NCBI GenBank assembly: GCA_024760905.1
Contig: CM045744.1
Location: 45,890,976 to 45,954,975, forward strand
Origin: Plotosus lineatus
Lineage: Eukaryota; Chordata; Actinopteri; Siluriformes; Plotosidae
Direction: 5' to 3'
Length of the DNA stretch: 64,000 nucleotides
A program made the position numbers and the translations under genes. This document shows, piece by piece, positions 45,918 through 58,646 of the stretch. The notes beneath the pieces are model-generated. The model worked only from the letters and a program-made list of their open reading frames with translations. It was not told the origin of the DNA and did not search any database. How positions within the stretch are numbered: position 1 is the stretch's first letter; each line of letters starts with the position of its first letter.

Positions 45918-46600
45918 CTTCACGGTTATAAATTATTGTTATAATAAAATGTTGTTGTTTTTCTCCTCAGACACATACAGGCCTTCAGTTCAGTGCGTGC
46001 CAGAGCGCGCGCGCCTATAGCTGTGTGTGTGTCTATGTATAAGTGCGCGCGCGTGTAGCGAATTTAACTTTTCTGACTGGAAAAGGAAAGATCCCGGATG
46101 TAATACCAAAATTCTGTCAGGGTTGATTAGATTTCCCCCGTTAAATATTTACCCACTTAATGTTTATTTTACACCCGGGATTTCTCCCTGGAACCGAGTC
46201 CCTTTTTAATCTCTGTCTGTCTCGCTCCTGTTATTCGCTTTACCTTTTTAGCAAAGTCGAGCTGAGCTAAGCTAAACTATGCTAAGCTAATCTCGCGCTA
46301 GTCGGTGAAGGGGTGAGAAACTTCCGTTTATATTTATTTATCTCTCCCAGAACGATTCCCCCAGCTCCTGCTAGCGACCCGCAGACTATTTCACTCTAAA
46401 TTTATCCATGTTCAGGACAATTGTTCATAGATTTTTTTTATTTATATATATATTTGTTTGTTTCGTAGGTTTACGAACTTCCTCCTTTCTCTCCGAACCG
46501 CGCGCTCGCCACACGGACACGGCCTCCAGGAAACGCTGCGTTATCGCACCAGGCGTGTGATTGGTTGGTGCCATAATGACGTCACACATGCTTCCATTTC
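45918..46600 (-). promoter_or_regulatory. luc7l: luc7l upstream region / probable CpG-rich promoter
   Basis: The segment just upstream of the luc7l ATG is CpG-richer than its surroundings (GCGCGC blocks near 46003 and 46045, CpG-dense 46480-46560). It contains a perfect CRE (TGACGTCA, 46578-46585) beside a CCAAT-type box in inverse orientation. The transcription start cannot be placed from sequence. No second gene start is recognised on the plus strand, so bidirectionality is open. Confidence 0.5.
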
Positions 46601-46807
46601 GTCCCCATTCTGGCAAGTTGGTCTGTTATTGCAGTTTCTGTAGCACTGTAAAATTTAGGTATACTTTTGATAATTAAATTAAAGTAGATATGCTCTGATA
46701 TATTTTTTTAACTAACATGTGTAACATTGCACTGCATGGCCAAAAATATGCACACCCTGGACAATCACATCCTTTTCTGATTCCCCAAGATGCCCCCACA
46801 GAGTTGG

Positions 46808-49800
46808 AAGTCTTCTTTCTTCTTCTTTTCCTTTCGGCTGTTCCCTTCAGGGGTCGCCACAGCAAATGATCTGCCTCCATCTCTCCCTATCCTCTGCATC
46901 TTCTACTCTTACTCCAACGACCTTCATGTCCGCCTTCACTGCATCCATAAATCTTCTCTTTGGTCTTCCTCTGGGCCTTTTGCCTGGTAGTTCCAACCTC
47001 AGCATCCTACGACCAATATACTCACTATCCCTCCTCTGTACATGTCCAAACCATCTCAATCTAGCCTCTCTGACTTTGTCTCCAAAACATCTAACATGTG
47101 CTGTCCCTCTGATGTACTCATTTCTGATCCTATCCATCCTCGTTACTCCCAAAGAGAACCTCAACATTTTCATCTCTGCTACCTCCAACTCTGACTCCTG
47201 TCTTTTCCCCAGGGCCACTGTCTCTAAACCATACAACATTGCTGGCCTCATCACCGTCTTGTACACTTTTCCCTTCATTCTTGCCGATACTCTCCTATCA
47301 CACATCACACCGGACACTTTTCTCCATCCATTCCAACCTGCCTGCACGCGCTTCTTCACCTCTTTTCCACACTCTCCATTGCTCTGGATTGTTGAGCCTA
47401 AGTACTTAAAATCCTCCACCTTCTTTATCTCTGCCCCCTGTAACCTCAAAGTTCCTCTTGGGTCCTTGTCGTTCACACACATGTATTCTGTCTTACTAAG
47501 ACTAACCTTCAATCCCCTCCTTTCCAGGGCATACCTCCACCTCTCTAGATTTTCCTCCACTTGGTCTCTGCTCTCACTACAGATCACAATGTCATCTGCA
47601 AACATCATAGTCCATGGAGATTCTTGTCTAACCTCATCTGTTAGCCTGTCCATCACCATAGCAAACAAGAAGGGGCTGAGAGCTGACCCTTGATGTAGTC
47701 CCACCTCCACCTTGAACTCTTCTGTCACACCGACAGCACACCTCACCACTGTCTTACATCTATCATACATGTCCTGCACCACTCTAACATACTTCTCTGT
47801 CACTCCAGACTTCCTCATACAATACCACAGTTCTTCTCTCGGCACCCTGTCATATGCTTTCTCCAGATCCACAAAGGCACAATGCAGCTCCTTCTGACCT
47901 TCTCTGTACTTCTCTATTAACATCCTCAAAGCAAACACTGCATCTGTGGTGCTCTTTCTTGGCATGAAACCAAACTGTTGTTCACAAATGCTGACCTCTG
48001 CCCTTAGTCTTGCTTCCACTATTCTTTCCCATAGCTTCATTGTATGGCTCATCAACTTTATCCCTCTGTAGTTGCCACAACTCTGTACATCGCCCTTGTT
48101 CTTAAAAATGGGCACAAGCACACTTCTCCTCCATTCCTCTGGCATCTGCTCACTTTCTAAGACCTTGTTGAATATTCTTGTCAGAAAATCTACTGCTACC
48201 TCCCTAGACACTTCCATACCTCAACTGGTATGTCATCAGGGCCAACTGCCTTTCCACTCTTCATCCTCTTCAATGCCCTCCTCACTTCTCCCTTACTAAT
48301 CTTTGCTACTTCCTGCTCCTCAACGGTCACCCCTTCTACTCTTTTTCTCTCTCATTTTCCTCATTCATCAGCTCTTCAAAGTACTCTTTCCATCTTCCCA
48401 GCACACTTCTGTCATCAGTCAATACATTTCCCTCTCTGTCCTTTATCACTCTAACTTGCTGCACGTCTTTCCCATCTCTATTTCTCTGCTGTGCTAACCT
48501 GTATAGATCATTTTCTCCCTCCTTACTGTTCAACCTATCATACAAGTCATCATACGCCCTCTGTTTGGCCTTTGACACTGCTACCTTCGCCTTACGCTGT
48601 GTCTCCCTGTACTCCTGTTTACTCTCTTCGGTCCTCTCAATGTCCCACTTCTTCTTGGCTAACCTCTTCTTTTGTACACACTCCTGCACTTCCTCATTCC
48701 ACCACCAAGTTTCCTTATCTACTTTCCTTCCAGAGGACACACCAAATACTCTCCTACCGGTCTCCCTGATCACATTGGCTGTGGTTGTCCAGTCCTCTGG
48801 AAGCACTTCCTGACTACCCAAAGCCTGTTTCAACTCCTCCTTGAAGACAACACGACACTCTTCCTTTTTCAGCTTCCACCACTTTGTCTTCTGCTCTACC
48901 TTTGCCTTTTTCACCTTTCTCACCATCAGTGTCATCCTGCACACCACCATCCTATGCTGTTTGGCAACACTCTCACCCACTACTACTTTGCAGTCACTGA
49001 CTTCCTTCAAATTACATCGCCTACACAAGATGTAGTCTATCTGTGTGCTCTTACCTCCGCTTTCATAAGTCACCCTATGCTTCTGTTTCTTCTGGAAGAA
49101 AGTATTCACCACAGCCATTTCCATCCTTTTTGCAAAATCGATCAACATCTGTCCTTCTGTGTTCCTGTCCTGGATACCAAACCTGCCCATCACTTCCTCG
49201 TCCCCTCTGTTGCCTGCACTAACATGTCCATTGAAGTCTGCTCCAATGACCACTCTTTCACCTCTGGGGGTACTCTGCATCACTTCATCTAACTCACTCC
49301 AGAATCTCTCCTTCTCTTCTAGCTTACATCCTGCCTGTGGGGCATAAGCACTAACAACATTGACTATCACGCCTTCAATTTCTAACTTGAGACTCATCAC
49401 TCTGTCTGACACTCTTTTCACTTCTAGAACATTCCTGACAAACCCCTCCTTCAAGATGACTCCTACTCCATTTCTCTTCCCATCCACACCATTATAAAAC
49501 AGTTTAAACCCTGCTCCTAAGCTTTTAGCCTTTCTACCTTTCCACCTTGTCTCCTGAACACACAGTATGTCCACCTTCCTCCTCTGCATCATGTCAGCCA
49601 GCTCCCTATCTTTTCCTTGCATAGTTCCAACATTCAAAGTCCCTACTCTCAGTCCGAGGCTCACGCATTTCCTCTTCTCTCTCTGCCTACGGACACGCCT
49701 CCCGCCTCTCCTTCTTCGACGTCTTCGACCAACAGTAGTCCAATTTCCATCAGCACCCTGTTGGTTGACAGCACTGATGGCGGTCGTTGTTAACCCGGGC

Positions 49801-49930
49801 CTCGACCGATCCGGTATGAATTTTGTTTTGATCATTTGCATTTTTAAATGTGGCAGAAGTTTTACGCCGGATGCCCTTCCTGTCGCAACCCTCTGCATTT
49901 ATCCGGGCTTGGGACCGGCATAAGGGGGAG
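46808..49930 (-). mobile_element. RTE-clade LINE copy B (young, near full length), upstream of luc7l
   Basis: Minus strand. 49898-48336 is an open 520-codon frame (endonuclease plus linker, including the 5' segment [20 protein letters not shown] missing from copy A). 48217-46847 is a 456-codon reverse transcriptase frame with [11 protein letters not shown] and FADDIVIC. The two are separated by a lost A in an A-run near 48344 and the same missing G as copy A near 48203. The 5' leader (about 49850-49930) carries AGGAAGGGCATCCGGCG, shared with nearby SINEs. The 3' end is (GAA)n at 46808-46820. It lies about 0.9 kb upstream of the luc7l start codon, in the same orientation. Confidence 0.92.
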
Positions 49931-49971
49931 AGACACTGGTTAGTGCCCCCCCCGCCTCATGGCTGCATTAG

Positions 49972-50226
49972 AGTTGGCTAACTGGGTTATCAAAGGCGGG
50001 CCATGTCTCTCACTGTCTATGGTGAGAGGCATGTAAAAGAACCATTGCTGACTTTCGTAAAGAGTAGGCTGCAAAGTCGTCAGCGTGTTTCTGTCCCTTG
50101 CTAAAAGGGTTGTGACAGGAAGGGCATCCGACGTAAAAAAACCTCTGCCAAAATCAAGCGTGCGAATCAAGATGATTCGCTGTGGCGACTCCCGAGTAAA
50201 AGGGAAAAAGCCGAAAGGAAGACAAG
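49972..50226 (+). mobile_element. SINE with RTE-like tail (head truncated)
   Basis: The body (AACTGGGTTATCAAAGGCGG, GTCTCTCACTGTCTATGGTG) is followed by GACAGGAAGGGCATCCGACG and then GATTCGCTGTGGCGACTCCC ... GCCGAAAGGAAGAC. It lies 40 bp from the 5' end of LINE copy B. Confidence 0.85.
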
Positions 50227-50744
50227 AGTTGGAAGAGCAGGTCTAAAATGTCATTGTGTGTTGTAGCATGACGAAGTTCCCTTTACTGTTATTCCAAAAA
50301 ATACCCCTGTGCACAAGTGAGCTCAATGAGGAGACCTGTTGCTGTGTTTTATGTTGGAATAATGTAGAAGAACTTGGATGTCCTGCACCGATCAAAAGCA
50401 CAAACTTCAACTCAACTGAACATCTTTGGGGTAAACTGGAACATCAGTGAAAGACTAGGCATATTTATTCATAGTCTTATAGCTGAATGAACACAAATCC
50501 CCACAGTCACACCCTAAGATCGACTGGACAGCCTTCACAGAACAATGGGAGTTAATTCTAACAGCAAATATGGGTGGAATATACCTGAAATGAGATAATT
50601 AATACATATCTATAGCTGTACTGGTTTGGGGTGCACATACTTTTGATCGTAAACAGTATAAAGGTGTCGTCCGTTTCGTTCTTCGTACAAATAGTACACG
50701 TTTAAGAACAAATGTACATTAAAAACAAGGTTAATGTGCATACA

Positions 50745-50902
50745 CAACCATTCACTTCGGATCAATTTAGACCAACCTGTTAGCCTAATGCGCACATCTT
50801 TGGACCATGGGGGCAAGCCTCATGTAGAAACACCTGAGACTCAAAACCAGACCTTTCCTGTTGTGAGGTGGACGTGCTAACCACTACGCCACCATTCCAG
50901 CA
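50745..50902 (-). mobile_element. tRNA-like SINE / LINE-tail repeat fragment
   Basis: GAGGTGGACGTGCTAACCACTACGCCACC (tRNA-like head in reverse) follows a diverged AACCTGTTAGCCTAATGCGCAC segment. Same family as 61590-61787. Confidence 0.65.
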
Positions 50903-52372
50903 ATTGTGATGACTACCAATAGTGAATTATACACCTTCAAGTGGACAAAACATAAACTACTGTGGATTACATGCCTGAGGCCCAACAGCAGTGTTACATT
51001 TTCCAAGCCTGTGTCTTTGCGTAGCTCGTTGCTGTGCAAAGGACATCAGTCATCATAACTCAAAACGCGTTCTTATCAACATGATGTCCATAGGTAGATG
51101 TGATCTAAATAAACAACCATGAGCTAAATTTTACATACCTGACTTTTTATCTGACCATCTGCATGTTTTCCATGACCCATGTGACCATGAAAATTAGGTC
51201 AAGGTGACTCAGGATCGATAGGCTACAAGACCTTGACACAAAGTGTAACAGCTATGAAATGGAAACTGCCCCCCAAAAAAAGGGAAAAACAAACAAACAA
51301 ACAAAACAGTATAACGAGCATTTTTAATGAATTTATCTATGTATTATTACCTTGAGAAATAGGTGAAGGTGACCAGTTTTGATAGGGTGTACTGTAGGAA
51401 CCTTTCAACACGAATATAAAATAAATCAATAAAGAGCCGGCACTGCTGGAGTGTTAATGAGAAATGTCTGCGGCGGACAGACAACGAAAACATGGTACAG
51501 TATCTACCTCCTAACAGAAATATTCAATAAAAAATCACTTGACCAGTGAATGAATGATTGCAGAAATGCATTGTTTCTTTATTGTATTGATGAGACATTT
51601 TGTTGTATATGTAAGCTGTATACAGTAGAATATTCATATACATATGTATATAAAAAATCTAATCTGTATTTTCCCCCCTCCTTAAACATTCCCACATTAT
51701 ACAAAACAGAAAGTAGCTGTGATTACCGGTTATATTAAATGAGACTAAATATCAGCAAGGGGAGGTCTTTTCAAACTCACGTAGTCTCCACCAATCACAC
51801 TTCCCAGTTAAAAAAAGCACCAAGATGTGTTTTGATTGGTTCATCACCTGTAACATTTTGGTGACACTTTCGTACATTACGGCACAATCCTACCTTCCAC
51901 TGCATCCTGTTCTGGTTTAATTCAAGTTTATATTACGTAATCCGAGACTAATCATTGCTTAGTTAAATAAAAAATTTAAAACAAACAAAAAAACAAAAAA
52001 AACAAACAGGACTGGTACAGGATTACATAAGACTTTATTTTTTAAAAAGAGAAATTAAATCAAAGCTTCAAGTTTAACTTTTTGGAACTTAACATAATGA
52101 GTGATGAACATCATCAAATACTGGATAATTGTTCATTGGCACATGTGGATATTAGTGATTTCCTATTTGGTGTATGAAGACGTAGTGTGTGTGAAGAAGG
52201 CCTTCCCCGTTGAAACAACTTTCATCACTGACAACAACATAGATTATAAATCATACACCACACTACCAAACTGCCAATTTGATCAGGTTTACTCATGATA
52301 CAATCAGTAATTAAAAAAAAAATCACCTGTTAGGATTAGTCACATGGCAGAAGAACCCCAAAACTGGCAGCG

Positions 52373-52411
<39 letters not shown>

Positions 52412-53021
52412 TATATAATATTGATCCAAAAACAGGAATGAACATGAAATATACAGATCTTGTACATTTTTAAAAGAATGAAACCAAGAACATGTGGAAG
52501 GTCACAGGTTTGCTACAGTTCTGTGTATATTGTTCCATATAAAGTAAAAAAATCCCACAATCTGAATACAGACATATTTTTCCTAAACACTTAAAAACCA
52601 TAATAATAGTACTGTATAAACACAAACATCAGCTCAGGGTTCACCTCCTCTGCTGTTAACACTGGGACACTTTTAGGAAACTTCACCCAGATGTACGATG
52701 ATATGAATCAAACAACTGACTGACACAAAGATGAGTTTTACTCATGCGACAGAAATAAAACATTTAACTGTACAGAGAAATAATTTATAAAACTCAATAA
52801 TTCAACTTATCTGAAGAAAATGATTTGTCAGGTTTTCACCATCACGCCTCCTTCACCCTAACACTCGTGTAAAGGAGGAAACCAATGGCTTCAGAAAGAC
52901 ACTGTGGATCCGATTCCATTTTATTTCCAACAGACACCACTGTGTTTCTTCTTTATTTAATCACCTGGAACTGGATGGACTCTTTATGGATCAGGTAAAT
53001 ATTCTATGATTTCTTCTTTTC
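50903..53021. other. Unassigned AT-rich DNA
   Basis: No gene, RNA or repeat family recognised apart from the (GT)n at 52377. Confidence 0.5.
52377..52408. repeat. (GT)n microsatellite
   Basis: About 16 GT units. Confidence 0.95.
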
Positions 53022-53228
53022 CTTTATCAGGGGTTGCTACAGCGAGTGATTCACATGTTTGATTTGGCATAGGTTTTTATGTCAGATGCCCTTCCTGACA
53101 CGACCCTTTAGCAAGGAGCAGAAACACACTGATGGTACAAAAGTCAGCAATGGTTCTTTTACATCAACCTCTCAGCATAGACAGTGAGAGACATGGCCGG
53201 CCTTTGATAACCCAGTTAGTGCAGTGTG
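53022..53228 (-). mobile_element. SINE with RTE-like tail, minus strand
   Basis: Reverse of the 49972 type: TTCTTTTCCTTTATCAGGGG ... TTTATGTCAGATGCCCTTCC ... GATAACCCAGTTAGTGCAG. The head is truncated. Confidence 0.75.
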
Positions 53229-53308
53229 GGGTAAATGTACTATGACTTGGCACTGAAAAAGTTGATTACAAATTATTGCTTGATGACAGAAATAATAATG
53301 AAAATGAG

Positions 53309-53655
53309 GGGGCAATGGTGGCCTGGTGGTAAGGTGCTGGATCATTGATCCCAAGGTTTGGAGTTCAAGACCCACTCCCAACGGGTTGCCACTACACCCC
53401 CCCACCCCCCACCCCCGGTGCACCAACTGGGTTATCAAAGGCTGGCCGTGCCGCTCACTGTCTGTGGTGTGAGGCATGTAAAAGAACCATTGCTAACATT
53501 TATCAAGAGGAGCTGCATAGCCATCAGCATGTTTGTGTCACGATGGCATGGCAAGCTGTCCAGGGGGTACTCTGCATTCGCCCAGAGTCGGCCGAGATGG
53601 GCGCCGGTCTCCCCTTGACCCAGATTAGGATTAAGCGGTTCAGAAAATGAATGAA
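53309..53655 (+). mobile_element. tRNA-derived SINE with L2-like tail
   Basis: Head GGGGGCAATGGTGGCCTGGTG with GGTTTGGAGTTCAAGACCC, body as in 2519-2862, tail GGATTAAGCGGTTCAGAAAATGAATGAATGAAT. Confidence 0.85.
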
Positions 53656-54524
53656 TGAATAAAACCAAGCTCTTTAACAGGGAATTCTCTTTAAATTACC
53701 ATATAATTAAAATAAAATTAGTTAAATACTATCTATATTTTGGGAGAATATTTTGAGATAACAAAACAAAACAAAAAAAAAATATCCTTCACAGTGTCTC
53801 TGAACCTCTAGTTTATTTTAAATTATTATCCTTTCACTATTATTTGTGTTTTCGACAAGACACTGATCAACTTGCTGCGAAGCTAAAGAGTAAGAGTAAG
53901 CATCGAAGGACACAGTTAACCGCTTCTGCTGGTGGCTTTGCTACATTCAGTAAAACGGAGACACGGTCAGGACGGGCTTTTACCGCTCTAGTACAACTAA
54001 AACACCAATGCACTGATCATGTACTTGCTTACTGTAGACACACTGGTAGCTAGTTTGTGTGCAAAAAAAGAAAATTAGCTAATACTGCCAGCAAGTGTAA
54101 CAGCATTTAAAAGGCAAAATCAACTTGGGTTTGTTCAGTCTGTTTTTTTTTTGCCAAAGACAGAACACAAATCACCTCATAATATTTGCTACTTTTAAAT
54201 CTGGGGAAACACTTGCTTGGTTCACTCATTTCAGGAGGATTTATTACTTTAAAATGTTTTTAATCGAGCTTGAACCAGAGGGACTTATCGCAACAGGGCT
54301 TCACAAATTGTGTAAACTTTGCTGTGTACACCCCCCCCCCCCTCCACACACACTCAAACCCACTTCACCCTCCACACACACCCACACTTACCCTACACCA
54401 CACACACACACGCAGACTCTTGCACACACTCTCTCCTCACCACACCGCTACATACCCCCCCACACACACACACACACACAGACACAGGAACAAGAGAGAG
54501 TTTATTTGGCATCATCATCTTCTG
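53656..54524. other. Unassigned DNA with a C/CA-rich patch
   Basis: 54333-54490 is (CA)n-CCC rich, resembling the composition of the luc7l intron-1 array on a small scale. 53844-54053 is open but shows no recognisable domain. Confidence 0.45.
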
Positions 54525-55091
54525 CTTAATCCGGGTCACTGAGGCAGCAGCCTAAGCAGTGAGGTCCAGCCGTCCCTCTCCCCAACCACTTCCTCCTGCT
54601 TTTCCGGGGGAGACACCGAGGCGTTCCCTGACCAGCCGAGAGACGTAATCCCTCCAGGGTGTTCTGGGTCAACCCCGGGGTCTCATCCTGGTCAGACATG
54701 CCCAAAACACCGCACCAGGGAGGCATTCAGGGGGCATTCTAACCAGATGCCCAAGCCACCTCAACTGGCAACGGTTCTACGCCGCGTTCCTCCCAGATAG
54801 CTGAGCTTTTCACCTTATCTCTAAGGGAGAGCCCCGCCCCCTGTGAAGGAAGCTCAATTAAGCCACTTGTATCTGCAATCTTGTTCTTTCAGTCACTACC
54901 CAAAGCTCATGACCATCGGTGAGGTTTGGAAAGTAGATTGACTGCTAAACTGAGAGCTTTGCCTTGGGGCTCATCTCCATCTTCACCACGACGGACCAGT
55001 ACAGGCGTCGCTTTACAGCAGAGGTGGTAGCGATCCGCCTGTCAATCTCCCGCTTCATTCTTCCTTCAGCCATGAACAAGACCACGAGATA
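54525..55091 (-). mobile_element. Non-LTR LINE fragment (RT C-terminal region), left part
   Basis: On the minus strand it encodes the segment EGRMKREIDRRIATTSAVKR followed by SVVVKMEMSPKAKLSV, typical of the C-terminal part of a LINE reverse transcriptase, with GC-rich coding on both sides. It is interrupted at 55091 by the 55092-62065 element, and its sequence resumes at 62068. Confidence 0.75.
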
Positions 55092-55987
55092 CAGTAGGCC
55101 CTTGACCATTCGCGATTTTGCATTCGTGTCCCTACATATTCGTGGATTGCCGACTGACCCACCAGTAACTGTCATGTGATTCAAATTCAGCCAATGGCTG
55201 TTCTTCCTACTGCTATACGCCCCTTTCTTCTCATTTGTGTACAAGTTGTCAATGTGCATTTTTTTAAGTGTGTTTTAATTATCAGTTAAGCTCTATGATG
55301 CACTCAAACGCGTTCATATCCTCTGGCTAAGTGCCAAAAAAGGTAATGACGTTGGATGTCTCTTCTGAAGAAATAAGACTTTCTCCTGAAGAAACGTCAG
55401 TTTCTTCTGAAGTGCCTGAAGAGGAATAATCATCTGAACTGTTGTAAAGCACTGTAGTATTAAAGTATTTTTCAATTATTATTCTAGTACAGTATGTAAG
55501 TTAATGTTTAGAATGTTTGAGTGTGTGATTTTATGTACTGTGCTATAGCATGTTTATCCAATTTATTACACTTCATGTTCTTTTTGTTATGGTCTGTGTT
55601 TTTGGGAGACTTTGATTTTGGCGACTCTGTTCTCTAACTCTGTTTTCTCCCCGCTCCAGCTGAGGGGCGTGACTGACCTGCTCGGGCTGATTGCAGCAGC
55701 GCACACCTGAAAAATCACTCCTCTCATCTATACCAATAAAGACAAGCACACTTACTTCTGCGCCAGAAGATTGTCTCGCATCACGTCCCTGCTTCCCTGT
55801 GCTCTCTCTGTTTCCCAGTGTTAAATTTGTTTATTGTGTTTCGCTTCATCACCAGTCCTGTAGCTACTATGTTTGCGCTCTGCATAAGTGCTTCCCCTTT
55901 GAATGATAAATCCACTCTGTGCTATCTCACACTGTCTCTTGCATTCTGGATCCGACTGAAAATTCATTACGTCACACTTTTATGTTC

Positions 55988-55993
<6 letters not shown>

Positions 55994-56072
<79 letters not shown>
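55994..56072. repeat. (TA)n(CA)n compound microsatellite
   Basis: About 20 TA then about 18 CA units, directly left of the 56076 Tigger. Confidence 0.95.
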
Positions 56073-56074
<2 letters not shown>

Positions 56075-56075
56075 G

Positions 56076-58615
56076 CAGTGGTACCTCACTTTACGAAAGT
56101 CTCACCAAACGAAAAAATTCAGGTTACGAAACACATTTTCCTAAAATTTTTCTCTCTGGATACGAAACAAGTTCATATTACGAAAGTGCCATCTCAAAAA
56201 TTAAACGCGCCATTCAAACATTCAAACAATGCGCGAGTTGCTTTCCCATTGGTTGTCTCTAAACACCCTGCCCCGCTGGCCTCCCATTGGCTAGGAGGGA
56301 GCTGAATCTCCATAATACAGCACTGTACCCATAATGCTTTTCGCATGCCTGCGACACATGCGTGAAGGAGAGTTGAACTGTTGGTTCATGACTTTTGTGA
56401 GTATTATTTTTCATTATTAATCATGAACCCCAAGAAAGTGATTCTCGGTGAGACTGAAAAGAAGAAGCAGACTCCTATCAATAACAGTAAAACAGGAGAT
56501 GATAAAAAAATATGAAAGTGGGATGCAGTTGAGTGAAATCGCAAAGGAGTATGGCCAAAACCGCTCAAGAATCCATACATGTCAATTTTCCGTGGATCTG
56601 CGGAATTCCATGTTTTTTATCTCAAATTGGTCATTTCTGTGAATCGTCTAAATCCGAGGAGAAAATTTTAGGGGGGCTTCTGACACGTTCACTTGCTTGT
56701 GCTTGAGACAAAGTGCAGCGTATCCGGACTGAAGGCTGAGTACTAAACAAGTATTCAACGACCCACTAGCTCACTTGAAAGCCGGAAGTCCGGATAAGCC
56801 GCGCTTTGTCTCAAGCACAAGCAAGTGAACTTACTTGAAGTGTCTACTATTTTCGGTGGAGCGCTTCACATATTGTAAACTGCTCGTGAATTGGCTGCTT
56901 TAAGCTTCATGTAAAGTGACTCGGCTCAATGCAATTTTGAAGCGTGTTGTGTTTAAAATGGTGTGAACTTTAATGAAAGCAGAGTAATCCCGCATGTCAG
57001 AAATAGATAAGGATGTTAAGAATAAGTTTAAGTGGGAGTGGCTAGAAAAGATTGTGAAATTTGGCGGTGGCCTGGGTCACCCGGCAATTTTTTTTTTGAG
57101 TGGGTGAACTTGGTGTTTGGCCCTTCCATGAAGAGAACAACCTCCCCCTCAAGTGTCTGTTGATTCTTGATTATGCCCCCGCCCACCCAGCCGGCCTCGA
57201 AGATGATATCCTGCAGGAGTTCTCCTTCATCAGGGTGCTGTACCTTACTCCACACACCACCCCTCTCCTTCAGCCCATGGACCAGCAAGTCATTGCAAAT
57301 TTCAAAAAAACTGTACACTAAATTTCTTTTCAAGAGGTGTTTTGACATCACAAAAAACACCCAGCTTACCCTTCATGAATTTTGGGAGCACCACTTCGAC
57401 ATCGTTGTGTGCTTGAAATTGATTGACATGGCTTGGCAGGAGGTGACCAGACGTACCCTTAATGCTGCTTGGAGGAAGCTGTGGCCGCATGCCATTTCTC
57501 AGAGAGACTTCGAAGTGGAGGGCAAGCCTCAACCTGAACCTCAGCCTGAGGTTGAAGAAATTGTGTCGCTGGGAAAGGCCACGGGGCTGGAGGTCAATGA
57601 GAAGGACACTGAACACCAGGTCGTCAAGCACCAGGAAGAACTCTAAATGGAGGAGCTGAAGGAGCTGGAGGTGATGCAACGCTCAGCAATGCATGAGGAA
57701 TTCGTCGAGGAGGAGGTAGCCATCCTTCCATCAGCTCAAATAAAAGACATGCTGGCGAAATTCCACAAACTTTCCGAATTCATGGAAAAACCATGAAAAA
57801 GTGCTCACGATTCGTGCTATCGCCAACTTTAACGACGTATGCCTTGTGCATTTCAGAAACATTATGAAAAGCCATCAAAGGCAATCGTCGTTAGATCGAT
57901 ATTTCATCAAACATCCGTCAAAAAGCACTGCCGAAGGTGAACGTGAACCCAAACAGGCAAACAGCAGTGATGATAATTAAAACAAGTGAAAAATGCGAGG
58001 AAAAAAAAATATCATAAAACAGAAAAATGCAATTTCAATTTAATTTAATTTTAATTTAAATGTTAAGTTCTTTTGATTTCAAAATTTTAAGTTAAATTTA
58101 TTTCAGTGAAATTAAGTTGTTCAATAAATGTTTAATGCAAGAAATGTTTTATATTAAATAAAAATTTAATTAATGAATGTTAATAAAATGGTTTAATGTG
58201 TTAATAAAATGTTAAAACGGTTTAATAAATAATTTTCTTTTACTTTTAACACATTTCATACAAAACTGGTGTACTTTTAGCATTTTTAAAGGCTTTATGT
58301 GGTAGTATTGGAAGCCTTGAAATGAATCACGCGTTTTACATGTAAAATGCGGTTCAACTTATGAAAAATCCAAGTTACGAAAAAAGGCGCTAGTCTCTCA
58401 ACATCCCACCCCGCTGGCCACCGAGATAGAGACAGATGGAAGCTCAACTCTTTAGTTTAGTTTTTTAAGTTGTTTAATTCAGTAAATGTTTAATAAATGT
58501 GGGCGCATTTGAGCTCATCTCGAAATTCGATCCCTCAACGAATCAAGTTAAAGTTGAGTTTGTCAAGCAGGGAATGCGCTTCGAATTCCACGTCTTGTGG
58601 GTGTGGCCCGCAGCG

Positions 58616-58646
<31 letters not shown>

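Noticed and set aside
46866..47693. Plus-strand 275-codon frame and similar ones at 48672-49292 and 29681-28770
   Set aside because: They are antisense to RTE reverse transcriptase or endonuclease coding and show no domain of their own.
53844..54053. 69-codon plus-strand frame
   Set aside because: It has no domain, no splice support and lies in unassigned DNA.
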